A DNA stretch of 64,000 nucleotides from contig JAJQJQ010000026.1 in NCBI GenBank assembly GCA_028622995.1, forward strand, positions 806,001-870,000. Reading direction: 5' to 3'. This document shows, piece by piece, positions 1-10,500 of the stretch. The notes beneath the pieces were generated by a model. That model searched no databases and was not told the DNA's origin. It saw only the letters and a program-made list of their open reading frames with translations. The translations under genes and the position numbers were made by a program. Source of the DNA: Panagrolaimus kolymaensis (lineage: Eukaryota; Nematoda; Chromadorea; Rhabditida; Panagrolaimidae). Each line of letters starts with the position of its first letter. Position 1 is the first letter of the stretch.

Positions 1-382
1 ACTTTTTTTTGTTTCAAACTTTTGATTTTTGTTGTTGTTAGCCAAGCAAAGGCAACGGCGGCAACAAGGTGCCCACTAAATCGAAAGAAATAAACGGCTG
101 GTCATCATTTTTGGCAGTCGATTTCGAAAAAAAGAAAAATTCTAGAGTGTATAACTTTTTTTCACAACGTTTTTCAACATAAAAATCAAAAAAATAAGAG
201 AGAGGGAAAAAAGCGACGCGTATCCACAGTGGATTAAAATTTGTTAAAAAATCAACTAAAAAAATTTATTCATTGGAGTTTTACGCAAATTCCTATTTTT
301 TTTTTCTTTGCTGCTTTTTTTGTTGGTAAATTTTATTCACTTTATTAATTGTTGATTTTAAAATAGAAAAAATTATTTAAAA

Positions 383-639
383 ATGTTTGACATTATTCGA
401 AGTCGAATGCAAAAGGTTTGAAATTTTTTTTTCAAATTATTAAAGAAAATTATTTACAGTTTTAACTTTTATATTTTTTTTTCCAGACTGAAATCGAAAA
501 AGGAGAAAGTCCCAGTTTTCTACCAAAGAAAAAACATTTTCGTGAAACAGAAGAATGGAAGAAAAAAAAGAGAAGATGTATTGCAAAAATTCGTACCATG
601 GGAAAGCTCAATCTGGCATTGCTTATGGCTCGAATGCCT
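383..639 (+). CDS. Two putative 5' coding exons, probably alternative start of the F-box gene
   Basis: Two exons can be read: 383-415 (ATG start, 11 codons) and 487-639 (51 codons), joined over a 71-nt intron that ends TTCCAG. The second exon ends at a consensus donor GTAAGT in phase 0 without a stop. The peptide is basic, with lysine/arginine runs in the middle (KKKKRRC). I do not recognise the sequence. Phase 0 matches the acceptor at 2199/2200 of the F-box gene downstream, so this could be an upstream alternative first-exon pair of that gene, replacing the exon at 1994-2143. It could also be a separate small gene whose later exons I cannot find; a possible 32-nt exon at about 984-1015 (followed by GTAAGT) does not fit the phase. 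Inference only; transcript data would settle it. Confidence 0.4.
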
Positions 640-1993
640 GTAAGTTAATTTTTAACACATTAATTATTATTTTTTTATTGGTTGGGCGGTCTTTTCTATT
701 CTAAAAAAATATAATTTCTTTTTCCTCCCACCACAAATCCCAAAAAAAAGTTATGCCGATTTGATCTGTCTATCTATCTGTCGACAGGCGTTGTTTGTTG
801 GGTGAAAAAAAAAATCAAAAATCTTTGTCTTTGGAAGAAAAAGAGCCAGTGAATGATAGAATTAGCAAAGATTTTTTCAATAATTCTTTTGAAATTTCAA
901 GCTTGTTAATTTTATTACGCCACATTTTTTGTTGTTTTTTTATTTGTTTTTAAGTATTAATTAAAAGCGGGTTTAATGTTAGATCAAACGACGGAGTTTA
1001 ATGACATTGGAGAAGTAAGTATAATTTTATGATTTTTTGAAAATGGTTTTGAAACTTTTGAACTAAAGTTAAGCAGATTGATTGTTCAAAAAGAAATCTA
1101 AACTTATTTATATTAAAATTTGGCATAAAAATCATTTCAAAAAATATGGAAGAAAAAACTAGACTATTTTATTTCTTTGTCAGCTAACTATTCCAATCAT
1201 AAAAGTTGGTTGACCCATCTTCTTTTTCTTTCATTGTTTGTTTACAAGCGCGTGAAACACTTAACGGTTTAAATTGCATCCGTTTTTTAAATTTTTTTGC
1301 ATCAAAAAAGAAAAAAGATATACCAAAGTTTGTTTACTTTTTTAAATTGATGCTTCATCCACGATGCTATAATAATATCCACAGCTTTTCAAAACTAAAA
1401 AAAATAAGTAACTATTTTTTTTTCTGGAAAATTTTTAATGGTTAATTTTTTCTTCAAAAGTTTTTATTTATCCCATAAATTTTTTTTATATTTTTGCTTT
1501 TCTCTACGCAAAAATCTTTTTGATCTTTCACTTTTTAGTGTTTATTGATTTGTTTCCTAGTTTCATAGACTAACTTCATTATCAAAATCATTTGGAGAAT
1601 ATATATATCTCACAAAACGAGAACAAAAGATTTATATCTGCAGGCAGGCATGTCGGACTGCTGCTGTTAAATTTTTCCATGCTGTTGTCTACTAACACTC
1701 TTTTTTTAACTCCCTTTCATGCCAGCTGCTTTCTTATCCTTTCTTTCTTTTATTGAGGTTACTTTTTTCCTGATCGTTACCACAATTTTTTTTTTCACAC
1801 ACGGCGTATTGATGCCGCCGCCTGTTTTCATTATTGTTTTCAAGCTGTTGCTGCTTTTTCTTCTTTGTTCTTCATAGTTTTTTATTTTTTTATTTTTTTT
1901 ATTCTTTGCTACTTTAAAGCGAATCAAAAAAAAATAGGTTTATTTATAAAAAAAGCTGAAATATTTGTAAAATTATTTTAAAAATTATTAAAA
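640..1993. other. Non-coding stretch upstream of the F-box gene
   Basis: AT-rich DNA with poly-A and poly-T runs. Short open frames here are low complexity and have no codon bias or similarity that I recognise. It is either a long intron between the 383-639 exons and 2200, the promoter of the 1994 start, or both. Confidence 0.4.
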
Positions 1994-4226
1994 ATGACTG
2001 CTATTTTTGATATGACTTTGGCTCGCCGAGTCACTATGCATGATGGCAATGATGATCCAAATATAAAAAACTTTTTGGATGAACTTGGTGAGCCTGAAAG
2101 TGCTCCACCTGTGGTTCCTTCAGCTGTTATTTTCTTTGATAAAGTCTTTGCTTCCTTTTTTTAAGTTTGCTTTTATTAAATATTTTTTGCATTTTTTAGA
2201 CAATCGAAAAATTGCCTGATCGAGTGCTAAAGCATATTTTCTCATATCTACCTTCCCAACAACTTTTGAGAGTTGGAAAAGTATGCAAAAAATGGAAGAA
2301 AGTTGCTCTCAGCCCAGCGTTATGGAGAAATGTATCATTTCGAGCTAGTCATGGAGGGCTTCAAGTAAGAAACATTATTTTAGGGCAAAGGCTAAAATTT
2401 ATATTTTTTGCAGGTAACAAATTTAGATCACTTAATGCACATTATTGGCGATCAATTTAATGAATTAACTAATTGTGAACTTGCAACCGATTTAATTACT
2501 CCAAATATCATACACGAATTGGCAAATAAATGTCCAAAACTCACGGATTTAACTTTGGGTATTCAAATTTTCATAATTATATTGAAAAAATTAAATTTAC
2601 TTTTTAGATTTTTCAACTGCCATGCAACTTCATGACTTCACTGATTTACAAACTTTTCCAAGCCGGTTGCGTTCGCTCACTATTTGTTTGAGTGAAAATA
2701 TTTTTCTTGAAGGATTTTTGCGGAAAGTTTATACATTTATTAGTTCCGTCGAAATTCTTCATGTTATTGGAACATATGAAAAAGTAGAAGATGAGGAAGA
2801 AGAAGTTTATGAAACTGTTAATTTTCATAAACTCAAACAATTTTTACCTAATTTGAGAGTAGTTAATCTTTGGGGAGTTCCATTTGTAACAGACGAACAT
2901 GTGGATTCCCTATCTTCGAATTGTGCAAGATTAGAATGTCTTTGCGTAAATTATTGTACCAAAGTTACTGGATCTTGTTTGAAATTGGTTTTACAACGGT
3001 GCAAACATTTAAAATCTTTGTTTTTGGCTCATGCACGTAAGTCAAAAAAATTTTTTTGGAAATTTTAAATATTGATGACAATTTTTTTTAGACTTGGATG
3101 ATAAAATAATCCAATCAATAGATTGGGAAAAAACTAAAATCGAGGAACTCGATATTCGTGGAACCGAACTTTCAAGCGATTCAATAATTCATATTTTAAC
3201 CCGCTTAAATCATTGTCGATGGTTGGATGCTTCATGGTTGGAAGATTTTACTGACAATGTCATGGATGCTTGGATGCAAGCTGGCACAATTAATTTCATC
3301 CAATATTTAAATTTGGATACTTGTGATTCTTTATCTGAAAACGCATTAACCGAACTTGTGATGCGACATGGAAACCAATTTCATGGATTAAATCTTGGTG
3401 GACATCATAAATTACTCGAATATTTTTGGATGAAATATGATTTCAAAGTTAAAAAATGTTCGAGTATTAGTTATGGGAATTGCAGAAGATTGTTGTCCTA
3501 AAGTTACTGCAAAAATTCATATCGATCAATTTGTTGATTGCATTGCTCAACATTGCCCTCGACTTACTCGTGTCGAAATTAGATGGGATGATGAAACTTT
3601 AAGGTTTTCAGATAAATCAAGGTGAGAAAAAGTTATAAACAAAATCAAAAAATAATTATGTACAATGGTATACAATCTCTTCGGTTCAAAAAACAGTCAA
3701 GAGAAATCACATTCAATCACAAACAAAAACAATCAATCACACTCTTTTTGCCAAGAAGCTCTTTGACTACGAAATTACGTAACATTTCGAAACTTTCGAA
3801 CAAAATTTTACAAACCTTTACAAATGTTTTCGAAATAAAAAGAAAAATCAAAAAATTTCGAAAACATTTGTAAAAATTTTGTCAGAAAGTTTCGAAATGT
3901 TACGTAATTTCGTAGTCAAAGAGCTTCTTGGCAAAAAGAGTGTGATTGATTGTTTTTGTTTGTGATTGAATGTGATTTCTCTTGACTGTTTTTTGAACCG
4001 AAGAGATTGTATACCATTGTAAAAATTTTCCAGTAAATTTATTGATGTTCTTCGAATGAAATGTTTAAAGCTCCATTCCGTGGTATTATCCGATGGACAA
4101 TATTATGAACTTGTTCGATCTAATTTTGAAAGAGCTGATAGAATGTCAGTTGTGAGAACTACGGAAATGTGTAGAACTGGAATTTTACATTGTTCGAAAT
4201 ATTTTAAACAACTGGTTTTTAATTAA
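1994..4226 (+). CDS. F-box and leucine-rich-repeat protein, frame broken by one base
   Basis: Probable substrate adaptor of an SCF (Skp1-cullin-F-box) ubiquitin ligase. Exons: 1994-2143, 2200-2364, 2414-2558, 2608-3036, 3092-3621, 4034-4226. The F-box lies at about residues 54-95 (LPDRVLKHIFSYLP ... CKKWKKVA ... LWRNVSF). After it come several LRR-like segments with LxxLxLxxC/N spacing (for example LRVVNLWGVPFVTD and LECLCVNYCTKVT), then a conserved-looking C-terminus ending in residues KQLVFN. All junctions agree in phase, but the total is 1612 nt, one base too many: within exon 5 the frame must shift at a run of six A at 3451-3456. Read with five A, the protein is 536 aa. This may be an assembly or read error at a homopolymer or a true frameshift allele. 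The exon 1 donor (AAA|GTCTTT) is weak and was chosen by phase. A foldback transposon sits in the last intron. Exact orthology not recognised. Confidence 0.8.
3661..4021. mobile_element. Foldback MITE with TA ends, in F-box gene intron
   Basis: A near-perfect palindrome: the left arm starts TACAATGGTATACAATCTC and the right arm ends with its exact reverse complement. Arms of about 150 nt match almost without mismatch, and the loop is short and AT-rich. If the outer TA (3661-3662 and 4020-4021) is the target duplication, the element is CAATGG...CCATTG and fits Tc1/mariner-type non-autonomous elements. It carries no gene. It lies wholly inside the last intron of the F-box gene and stops about ten bases before the acceptor of the last exon. 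Confidence 0.8.
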
Positions 4227-4424
4227 AATGAAAAAGAGAAGAAGAAATAAAGATATTAAAAAATATGTTTTTTCAAGCTAATTTTTCATCAATAATATTA
4301 TAATATCTTTATGATTATCTAAGAAACTTGTAACTAAAGAAATTTCTAAATACAAAACATAATAACAGTAGATACTAAAGCGTGGAACCTTCATTCCTTC
4401 AAGCGACAAGCGATTTTATCAAAT

Positions 4425-5813
4425 TTAATGTAATAACGGGAATGGTCTAAAATTCTCAAACCTTAGAAAAGAACTTTTCCTTTTTTGTTTGTCAGTATGC
4501 ACATTCGTTTCCAAAGAATGAATACTCTCTTTTTTATCATTCATATCTTCGACGCTTTCTTTTTGCTGCAATCTTTCTTGTAAACTATAGTTTAAATAGA
4601 AAGCATAAGCAGCTCCAATTGCAACAATTTCATCAGGATTTTTTTCACAACAATGTTCAGCTTTAGGAAACATATTATGAACCAAATTTTTAACCATGGG
4701 CATTCGAGAGCTTCCACCAGCTAATAAAACTTTATGAATATCTGTGGTAGTATATTTCACAGAACTTAACGAGCAATTAATAACATTTTTCATTTTTTTG
4801 CAAAGCTCTGTCGTCAATGTTTCGAATTCACTTCGGGTTATTACTGGAGTATCAACAATATCTTCATTAAAATCATTGACGTCTAATCTTTAAATATTAT
4901 GGTAAATTTGTTTTATGAAATGAGATATAAAATAAACTCACAGTGCTTCTTTTTCGACCGAAAGCAAATGCTTAATTGTTATGCATTTTTTCATTAATCG
5001 ATATTTTAACTTGTCACTACTATTAACATTAATATTGTATTGTTTATTTAACAGTGATGAAAAGTAGTTAAATAATGTATTATCAAAATCCCTTCCTCCA
5101 AGATAACTATCTCCTGTTTGACTAATTATTCGCAAAATACTGTTTGTAATGTTTAAAATACAAACATCCAAAGTACCGCCTCCAAAATCGAAAAGCAACA
5201 TAGTAAAATTGTTTGGAATAGGTCGATCAATAAAATAAGCAATTGACGCAGCAACGGGTTCGGGAAATAAATACACATTTTTCCATCCTGCAAGCTTTGC
5301 TCCAGTAATAGTTGCGAATTTCTGCTCTTTTGTGAATGTAGCTGGCACCGTGATTACTGCATCATTTAATTCTTTTCCTTGAAATTCCTCAAGTTTTTGT
5401 TTTATATGCTTCAATAATACTGCTGCAACTTCTTCCGGAGTTTTGGAAATGACACTTTTTTCCACATGAATATTTATTACCGGTTTATTATTGCTATTGA
5501 CGACTTGAAATGGCCAGCATGCGTCAATTTTAACTTCTTGATAACTTCTTCCTATAATTCTTTTCGCATCAAAAATACTAGATTGCGCATCACGCTGGAA
5601 TTTGTCAATAACCATCTGCCCACATCTTCCGCATTCTTCGATGAAAGAAACATATGATGGTAGCATTCTTTCACCTGTGATATCCAATGCTACTGTTTCA
5701 ATGCCGTTCCGGCGATTGACAGCAGCGCAACATCGGGAAGTTCCAAGGTCAATACCGACTACATCAACGTTCTCATTTTGAATAAACGGCATAGGAGGAA
5801 TATAATAAATCAT
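4425..5813 (-). CDS. Hsp70-family protein reduced to the ATPase domain
   Basis: Exons (minus strand): 5813-4942 and 4887-4425, phase-consistent, 444 aa. It has the actin/Hsp70 fold signatures: phosphate-1 loop VVGIDLGTSRCCAA at about residues 18-31, phosphate-2 LLFDFGGGTLDV at about 206, and the adenosine loop LLAGGSSRMPMV in exon 2. After the ATPase domain only about 50 residues remain (charged, Lys/Glu/Ser-rich), so the peptide-binding domain is missing. No signal peptide is seen, so a cytosolic location is likely; human HSPA13 is also ATPase-only but has a signal peptide. ATP binding is plausible. Without a substrate domain a classical foldase role is unlikely. It lies 88 bp downstream of another Hsp70-like gene on the same strand. 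The start ATG was chosen as the first in the open frame, after an in-frame gap upstream. Confidence 0.85.
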
Positions 5814-5901
5814 CTAAATTAAGGCATTATGTATTTTTGAGTAGAAAAAAGATTTAATTAGTTACAAGAACCTGTCTGATAAATAGTTAAAATACGAAAA
5901 A

Positions 5902-6991
5902 TCATACTTTTGATTGTGAACGTTCGAAATAAAAGGCATTTAAATCAGCTATTCCATTTTCTGTTTTTATTATATATTTCATGGAACAAATTTGGTTTTC
6001 ATCAATTTTAAAAGTGAGGAAAATCCCGCCAACTATTAGCATTTCTCCCGTCACTTCTATTTCTTTATTAAATATATTGAAGCTCTGGGTTCCAAAACTA
6101 CCTCCTGCAACAATCTGAAAAGAAATTTTTGATGGGCAAACATGTATCATCAAAACATACATGTATTACTTTATCATCATCATTTATAGGCACATATACG
6201 CTTTTTGTTATTGGTAAAGTTTCACTTCTATGATAAAATAGCACTTCTTTTTTATTAACTTTAAGAAAAATACCAGTGCAGAGGTGCATTTCTACATCGT
6301 ATTTTGAAACTATTTTATCATCTTTCATTATCCGGGCTTTTATCAAAGCGGCTTTAGCAGCTAACATTCTATTTTTACAAACTAATAATTTACAATGTGG
6401 GAACGCCATTTTCACGGTTTTTGACTTGAGTTTGGGGGAATATGCTTTATCATAAATTATAAAATCAGGATTTCTGTCTATTTCCAAAGATCCTTTTATA
6501 TTAAGTAAATCTTCTTTTGTCGAAAAAGAAGTAATTGTAGAGCACCATAATATTTTAACATTTGTCTTATTTTTTTCCCACACAGAGCAAAAATCTGATA
6601 AAATCCATATTATGTCCCCTATGCTTGGCTTACATTTCATTTGATAGCTATAACCCAAATATTGTAATGTACACCCATCAATAATTTGAATTTTCAAAAA
6701 CCCATATTGTTTTCCAATTTCTATAATTTTCTGACGAATTTCGTTTTTGTAGTTTCGATTCATATAAATACAAACACAGCCTAAGTTCCCTTTAACTTTT
6801 ATTAAAATTTTTTTAAACATCTCTTCAATTTTTTTACTGTCATTAGCTTCAACTGTAAAACCAAAAAGGATTATTCTAAAAAAAATAACTCGCTTACTTT
6901 TACCAAGAAAAAAGTAATTCTTTTTTTTACTTTTTTCATTATACAATACAGACCAACCATCGATGAGGCATATTCCAACATTTAAAACCAT
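5902..6991 (-). CDS. Highly divergent Hsp70-like protein
   Basis: Exons (minus strand): about 6991-6161 and 6114-5902, joined by a clean 46-nt GTATGT...TTTCAG intron in phase 0. The C-terminal part resembles the end of the Hsp70 ATPase domain (LAAKAALIKARIM, compare the family's AxGAAIQA region) followed by the substrate-binding beta-sandwich (EVTGEMLIVGGIFLTFKID, where Hsp70 has LTGIPPAPxGxPQIxVTFxID). Upstream segments align only loosely with the ATPase core, and the two phosphate loops and the adenosine glycine loop are not recognisable, so ATP binding is doubtful. The N-terminus is hydrophobic and could be a signal peptide. The first in-frame ATG is at 6991, but the open frame runs further to about 7036, so the start is uncertain. 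It may be a fast-evolving paralogue or a decaying copy. The frame is intact, so I call it a gene. Confidence 0.6.
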
Positions 6992-7036
6992 TATTGATAT
7001 TAAAAGTAAAAATTTACAAAAAGTCCTTAAAATCAA

Positions 7037-7559
7037 TAAAGAAGTGTTTTTGTTTGCTATTTTTTATTTTCCTCAAAAAAATCAATTGATATCGTCTTAT
7101 CAGCAGTTTTTTTAAGACGATTTCTCCATAAAATTTTCAAATATGGCTTGCTGTTAAAAAATTTTTCCTAGATCTATTGGCATGAAAATTTGCAGATATT
7201 TTTTTCGATGGATTCTATTTTTATATGTTGTGGTGAATCAATAAACAAACTGGAGTGTATTCTTATTGTTATTTATACATAACTTTAAAAAAATAGTTTT
7301 AACTTTTATTATTTTACGATTTTATATTATTACCCATTAAAAAAACACGTGTACAATAAAAAATAATATAAAAAAATTTTCTTTTTTAAAACAAATTTTT
7401 TGGGATTTGAAACATACAAAACACACACATATTATTTTTTTCTTAAAGAACAATTTAAATATATACTTTTTTTTGTGACTTAGAAATATAAATTGATTAG
7501 GACTTTCGTTTTTTTTAATTCATAATAAATTGAGAGAAAATAAAGTTTAAAATTTTTAA
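7037..7559. other. Intergenic, 3' side of the UNC-82 gene
   Basis: Very AT-rich, with no supported gene. It separates the 3' end of the UNC-82-like gene from the Hsp70-like pair on the same strand and probably holds the 3' UTR of the former and the promoter or outron of the latter. Confidence 0.5.
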
Positions 7560-10500
7560 TTAATAGAGATGTGAATCTTCATACCAGTGACGGGTTGTAG
7601 ATGATGGGACGCTTGGCGTATAATTACTACTACTTGTGTAACGATTTGCTGATGATGGAGCTGCAAAATTTGATGAACCTAAAAATTGAATATATTTTTA
7701 ATCAATCTTTTAATAAAAAGAAATTCAATTACTTTTACCGCCAGTATAACGTTTAAATTGATGCGAAGTATTTTGAGTGGAAGATGGATAACTACCAAAT
7801 ATTTTATCCGTTGTACTAAATCTTGATGATGCTGAATTTGGCCCAGCTGGATTATAACTATGATAAGTTGATGGAACAGCTGCAGCAGCAATATTTAAAT
7901 TATCTTTAGATTTACGAAATAATGATTTTATTCGATCAATTGGTGATCGAGGACGTTTATAATCTTCTTCTATGCTTCCACCTCCAACTCCACTGTAGCC
8001 ATTGGTAATAATTTTTCCATCAGGTCCCATTCGAACTTCAGTGGTTCTTCGTCGATTCATATTTAGGAATCCTCGTTTTTTGTTTGCTGCTGATTCATAA
8101 TCTGCAGCTATAGAGGATGTTCCACTTGGAGTTCTACCTCTACCTAAAAATCTTTGGTTAGAAACTCAATTAAAAACACCGTGGAAAAAAACTCTATTTT
8201 TTTTCTAGAACAAACAAATTATTGAAGTGCGGTTAAAATATACAAAAACAAAACAAAAATCAACAAAAAATGTTAGAAATAAAAAAAATAAAACACACGC
8301 ACCAACAACAACAGCTTCATCATGATTTACATTTACTGGATAATAAGATGATGGACCAAGTGAACCATATCTTTTGGTAGAGGTATGCATCGGCGATGGG
8401 CTTTTTTCATGTGAAAGATGACGACGAAGGCGTCCAAAAATTTGTTTTACACCTTTAAAGGGAGATTCTAAAATTATTTTTTTCTTCCAACAAGATTGCG
8501 CTTACAAATTTTTTGAAATAAAATATAAATTGGTGCAAAAAAAGTTTTGAAAAGTGCGGAAAAAAAGATAAAAACAAAAAAGTGATTTTTGAAGAAAATA
8601 AAAGTGTGCAGTTTGAAAAAATAGGAAGCAATCAAAAAAGAAGAAAGCGACAGCAAAGAAAAATCAAAAAAATAACCAAAAATAAAAAACGAACCTGAAT
8701 CGCCTTTGGTCACTGAAGTTGCTCGAGGCTCAAATTCGGTAGCCTAAAAATAATAAAATCTTATTGTCCTGTCAAAATATTTTGAAATTTACTTGTTTAT
8801 TTTTAAGAATTCCTCTCGATGGGGTTAATGAAACATCAGGTTCTCGAGGTTGTGATATACGCCCTGATGCAGTGTCATGATAATTAATATAACTATAATC
8901 ACTTCGCTCTGAACCAGCTAATGAACTTATTTCAGGGGTCATTAAGCGAGGATTAAAACCTGTAAAATAAATTTAGTTTTTAGCTGAGGCAATGAAATAA
9001 AAAAATTAACATACTTGGTTCATTTTCATCTTTCAAAGAAAATTTTCTTTCAGTTGATTGTGAACGTGCTCTAGCTTTTCTAACATCTGAATCTCGTAAA
9101 GCTGAACTTATTCTTCGTGTCACCGGTCTAAATCGAGAAAGGAAAGGTTCCTTGCTATTTGTTGAACTTGTGTCGGATGATTGCATACTGGATGTTTGTG
9201 GATAATAGTTAGTAGAGCTTGGACCTGCATAACCAGTGTTGCTTGGGTTTGAATATCCAGCAGTTCCGGCAGTTGAGTATCCTCCAGCATTGCCAGCGGT
9301 GGAGTAACCTGCAGTTCCAGCAGTTGAATAACCCGTTGTACTTGGAGCAGAATAATCTGTTCCAGGTGTCACTAAAATGGAATATTTTTAAAACCATTTT
9401 TTGCCTAAATTTTTTATATTACCTGGTCGCTCAACATCAAATGCCGATCGTCGATACAAGAAATTATCATCAAATCTCGATTTATATGAACCAGGAATAT
9501 AGGTACTTGTAGGCCTATCATTATGAAAATAAGATGAACCAGCTGTTGGACGATAACTATATCCACCAGTATTATATTGAGCTTCACGTTCCGCTCGAGT
9601 TTGATATACTTCAAATTTATTTCGAGTATTCATCCAACTATCTAATGATTCATCTTCATATCGACTTCCAGTTGTTCCTGTTCCATAACGAGGTTGAGGC
9701 CTATCATAACTATAGCCGGGTGAATGTCGATCTTCCTCCAATCCTGGACTCATTTCATGGAATGATTTTCTTCGATCAATATAAGTATTATGTTGTGGGC
9801 GATAACCCTCCATTTTTCGTTCATCCAAATAACTTGGACGAGTATATCCGACTATTGGAGAAGGCTGGGTTGCTAAAATTTTGGAGTATTTTTTAAATTT
9901 AATCGAAAATTGTTTAAAAATGCTTACAAATTTTTGGTTCCTCTTCTTTCTTTTTAGGTGGAGATGGAGGCTCTTCTGGTTCAGGAGGTCTAAAAAATAA
10001 TTTTAGCTTTTTCTTTTTTAACAAAGGGCGGAAGCCACAAATAAAGCGACAAAATAACAACGATTGACCAAAAAAAACTAAAAAGTTGGCTTTTTTTACC
10101 GTGAAATAATTTCATCTGGTGTTCCTATGGTGCGATTTCGTAAACGTCGTTCTCGATTTTTTCGTCTAATATAAGCTGCAGCACTTTCCCATTTTTGTAT
10201 TCCACCATAATCAGTTGTTGTAGCAGCAGTATCGCCATTACTAAAAAAAATACACCGACGGTTTTTATGATTGTTATTATTTTTAGTTAAAGAAACGAAA
10301 AAAAGGACAGAGCGAAGAAGCAGCGAATAATAAAATCGGGTTAACAGAAATGTTTTTTTTTTAAGTTTATAAAAAACTAACGCAGTGGAGGTTGGTGTTG
10401 CAGGAGTTGTTATGGTTGCGGGAATATTCTTAATTGGCTCTTTGGTTGCAGCAGGTTGAACCGCTTTTTTCGGAGCTTCTTTGGAACTTGGCCGAGCAGC

